This document shows positions 62,804-64,000 of a DNA stretch of 64,000 nt, in pieces. The position numbers and the translations under genes are program-made. Source of the DNA: Tessaracoccus lacteus (GTDB lineage Bacteria > Actinomycetota > Actinomycetes > Propionibacteriales > Propionibacteriaceae); the NCBI RefSeq assembly GCF_029917005.1, contig NZ_CP123967.1, positions 2,046,001-2,110,000 of the forward strand, read 5' to 3'. Positions within the stretch are counted from its first letter, which is position 1, and each line of letters opens with the position of its first letter. The notes beneath the pieces were generated by a model. That model saw only the letters and a list, made by a program, of their open reading frames with translations. It was not told the origin of the DNA and made no database searches.

Positions 62804-64000
62804 GTGTCCAACCACCGCTCACGGCTCCTGGCAGGTCTCGCCAGCGCCGTCTCAATCACACTGCTGGCGACGGCGTGCTCCGGCACGACCACCGACGGCA
62901 GCACGAGTGCCGCCACCGGGTCGGCATCCGCCGAGTCCACCGAGCCCATCGAGCTGACCGTCACGACGTTCGGCACCATGGGGCTCGACGACCTCTACGC
63001 GAAGTACGAGGCCGACCACCCGAACATCACCATCAAGGCCAACAACATCGACACCGGCGGCAACGCGCTGACCGACTGGCAGACCAAGCAGGCCGCCGGT
63101 TCCGGGCTCCCCGATGTGCAGGCGGTCGAGGAGGGCTGGCTGAGCAAGGTCATGCAGGTCTCCGACTCGTTCACCGACCTGCGCGACTACGGCGCCGACG
63201 ACATCAAGGGCAACTGGGTCGACTGGAAGATCGCCCAGGCCACCGACAGCAACGGCCGCATCATCGGCTACGGCACCGACATCGGCCCCCAGGGCGTCTG
63301 CTACAACTCGAAGCTGCTCGAGGAGGCCGGCATGGCCTCCGACCGCGACGGCTTCGCCGAGCTGCTCGGCGGCGACAACGCATCCTGGGAGACGTTCTTC
63401 GAGGTCGGTCGCCAGTACCACGAGAAGACCGGCAAGGCGTGGTACGACCAGTCCGGCTTCGTGTGGAACTCCATGGTCAACCAGCTCGACGAGGGCTACT
63501 ACAAGGCTGACGGGACGCTCAACGTCAAGGACAATGAGGAGCTCAAGTCCCGCTGGCTGATGCTGGCCGACGCTGCAGCCGACGGCCTGTCCAGCGCCCA
63601 GACCCAGTGGGACTGGGGCGGCGGCAAGGCCTTCGTCGACGGCTCGTTCGCGACGTTCGTGTGCCCCGGCTGGATGCTGGGCGTCGTCAAGGGCCAGGTC
63701 GAGGCGGGCGGCGGCGACGCCGACTCCGGCTGGGACTTCGCCGATGTCTTCCCGGGTGGCGCGTCCAACTGGGGCGGCTCGTTCCTGACGGTCCCCACGA
63801 CCTCTGAGCACCCGAAGGAGGCCGCCGAGCTGGCGGCGTGGCTGACCGACGCGCAGCAGCAGGTCTCGGCCTTCCAGGCGGCCGGTGCGTTCCCCAGCAA
63901 CCTCGAGGCGCAGAAGGACCCCGGCGTGACGGGCTCCTCCGAGCTGACGGAGTTCTTCAACGACGCGCCGATCGGCGAGATCCTGGCCAAGCGCGCCGAG
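62804..64000 (+). CDS. Extracellular solute-binding lipoprotein of a sugar ABC transporter (3' end off window)
   Basis: The frame is open to the window end (399 codons). GTG start at 62804 with AAGGGAG upstream, then a lipoprotein signal ending LLATAC, a Ser/Thr/Ala linker, and a family 1 solute-binding fold (YEADHPNITIKANNIDTGGN and SGLPDVQAVEEGWLSK). LacI operators upstream indicate carbohydrate induction. The sugar is unknown. Permease genes should follow beyond the window. Confidence 0.9.
   Translation, partial: MSNHRSRLLAGLASAVSITLLATACSGTTTDGSTSAATGSASAESTEPIELTVTTFGTMGLDDLYAKYEADHPNITIKANNIDTGGNALTDWQTKQAAGSGLPDVQAVEEGWLSKVMQVSDSFTDLRDYGADDIKGNWVDWKIAQATDSNGRIIGYGTDIGPQGVCYNSKLLEEAGMASDRDGFAELLGGDNASWETFFEVGRQYHEKTGKAWYDQSGFVWNSMVNQLDEGYYKADGTLNVKDNEELKSRWLMLADAAADGLSSAQTQWDWGGGKAFVDGSFATFVCPGWMLGVVKGQVEAGGGDADSGWDFADVFPGGASNWGGSFLTVPTTSEHPKEAAELAAWLTDAQQQVSAFQAAGAFPSNLEAQKDPGVTGSSELTEFFNDAPIGEILAKRAE

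Overview
The window is high-GC actinobacterial DNA. Most reading frames are third-position G/C rich, GTG starts are common, and several transcripts look leaderless. The flanks resemble a member of the Propionibacteriaceae, but that is an inference from gene content, not a sequence match. The flanks (about 1-4150 and 56656-64000) look chromosomal. On the left are a dynamin-like GTPase, a PrsW protease, a 2H phosphoesterase, tRNA-Lys and a DUF1801 protein. On the right are tRNA-His, oligoribonuclease, tRNA-Arg, an alpha/beta hydrolase, GroES-like and DUF3618 proteins, a Bcp peroxiredoxin, a YigZ protein, tRNA-Leu, an RNA ligase-like phosphodiesterase, a VOC protein, a nitroreductase and a sugar-type solute-binding lipoprotein behind paired LacI-type operators.

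Between them lies about 52 kb of mosaic mobile DNA. Its right end is a serine recombinase whose stop codon lies inside the 3' end of tRNA-His, so I read it as an integrative element next to that tRNA. The left boundary is not resolved but is probably near 4.2 kb.

Region by region. 4.2-11.3 kb: a broken FCD/GntR regulator, then an efflux cluster with an MMPL transporter, a histidine kinase/response regulator pair, a DUF2871 protein, a DHA2-type MFS pump and a DUF3817 protein. 11.4-25.6 kb: a metal and envelope module with a chromate transporter remnant, TetR and Crp/Fnr regulators, a separate HMA metallochaperone with a CPG-motif P-type ATPase, an IS3 element that beheads a multicopper oxidase, an M23 peptidase, ArsR with an SPC-motif P-type ATPase, a methyltransferase, an Lnt remnant, a VKOR/DsbA disulfide pair and an AraC regulator. 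25.8-31.3 kb: mobile-element maintenance genes: ardC broken by two inverted IS3 copies, a prim-pol, and a DUF2637 protein with a methyltransferase-like tail. 31.3-37.0 kb: a cadmium/lead/mercury module (cmtR, P-type ATPase, frameshifted lspA, cadD, merA, merR) that appears to have landed in a DUF262/HNH gene, whose two ends survive on either side. 37.2-39.5 kb: a truncated helicase of restriction type. 39.5-54.8 kb: a type IV secretion/conjugation module (TcpC-like, wall hydrolase, DUF6112 pair, TrbL-like, SCO6880-like, VirB4-like and VirD4-like proteins, SSB, DUF4913). Two genes of opposite polarity interrupt it: a tandem-repeat DUF349 protein and a coiled-coil CHAT (caspase-like) protein. 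55.0-56.7 kb: the recombinase.

Together the element would move itself (recombinase plus conjugation), protect itself on entry (ArdC, now broken) and give its host metal and drug efflux. The least explained genes are the CHAT protein, the DUF349 repeat protein and the DUF2637/methyltransferase-tail hybrid. The remains of a methyltransferase/DUF262/helicase locus point to a lost restriction-type defence system.
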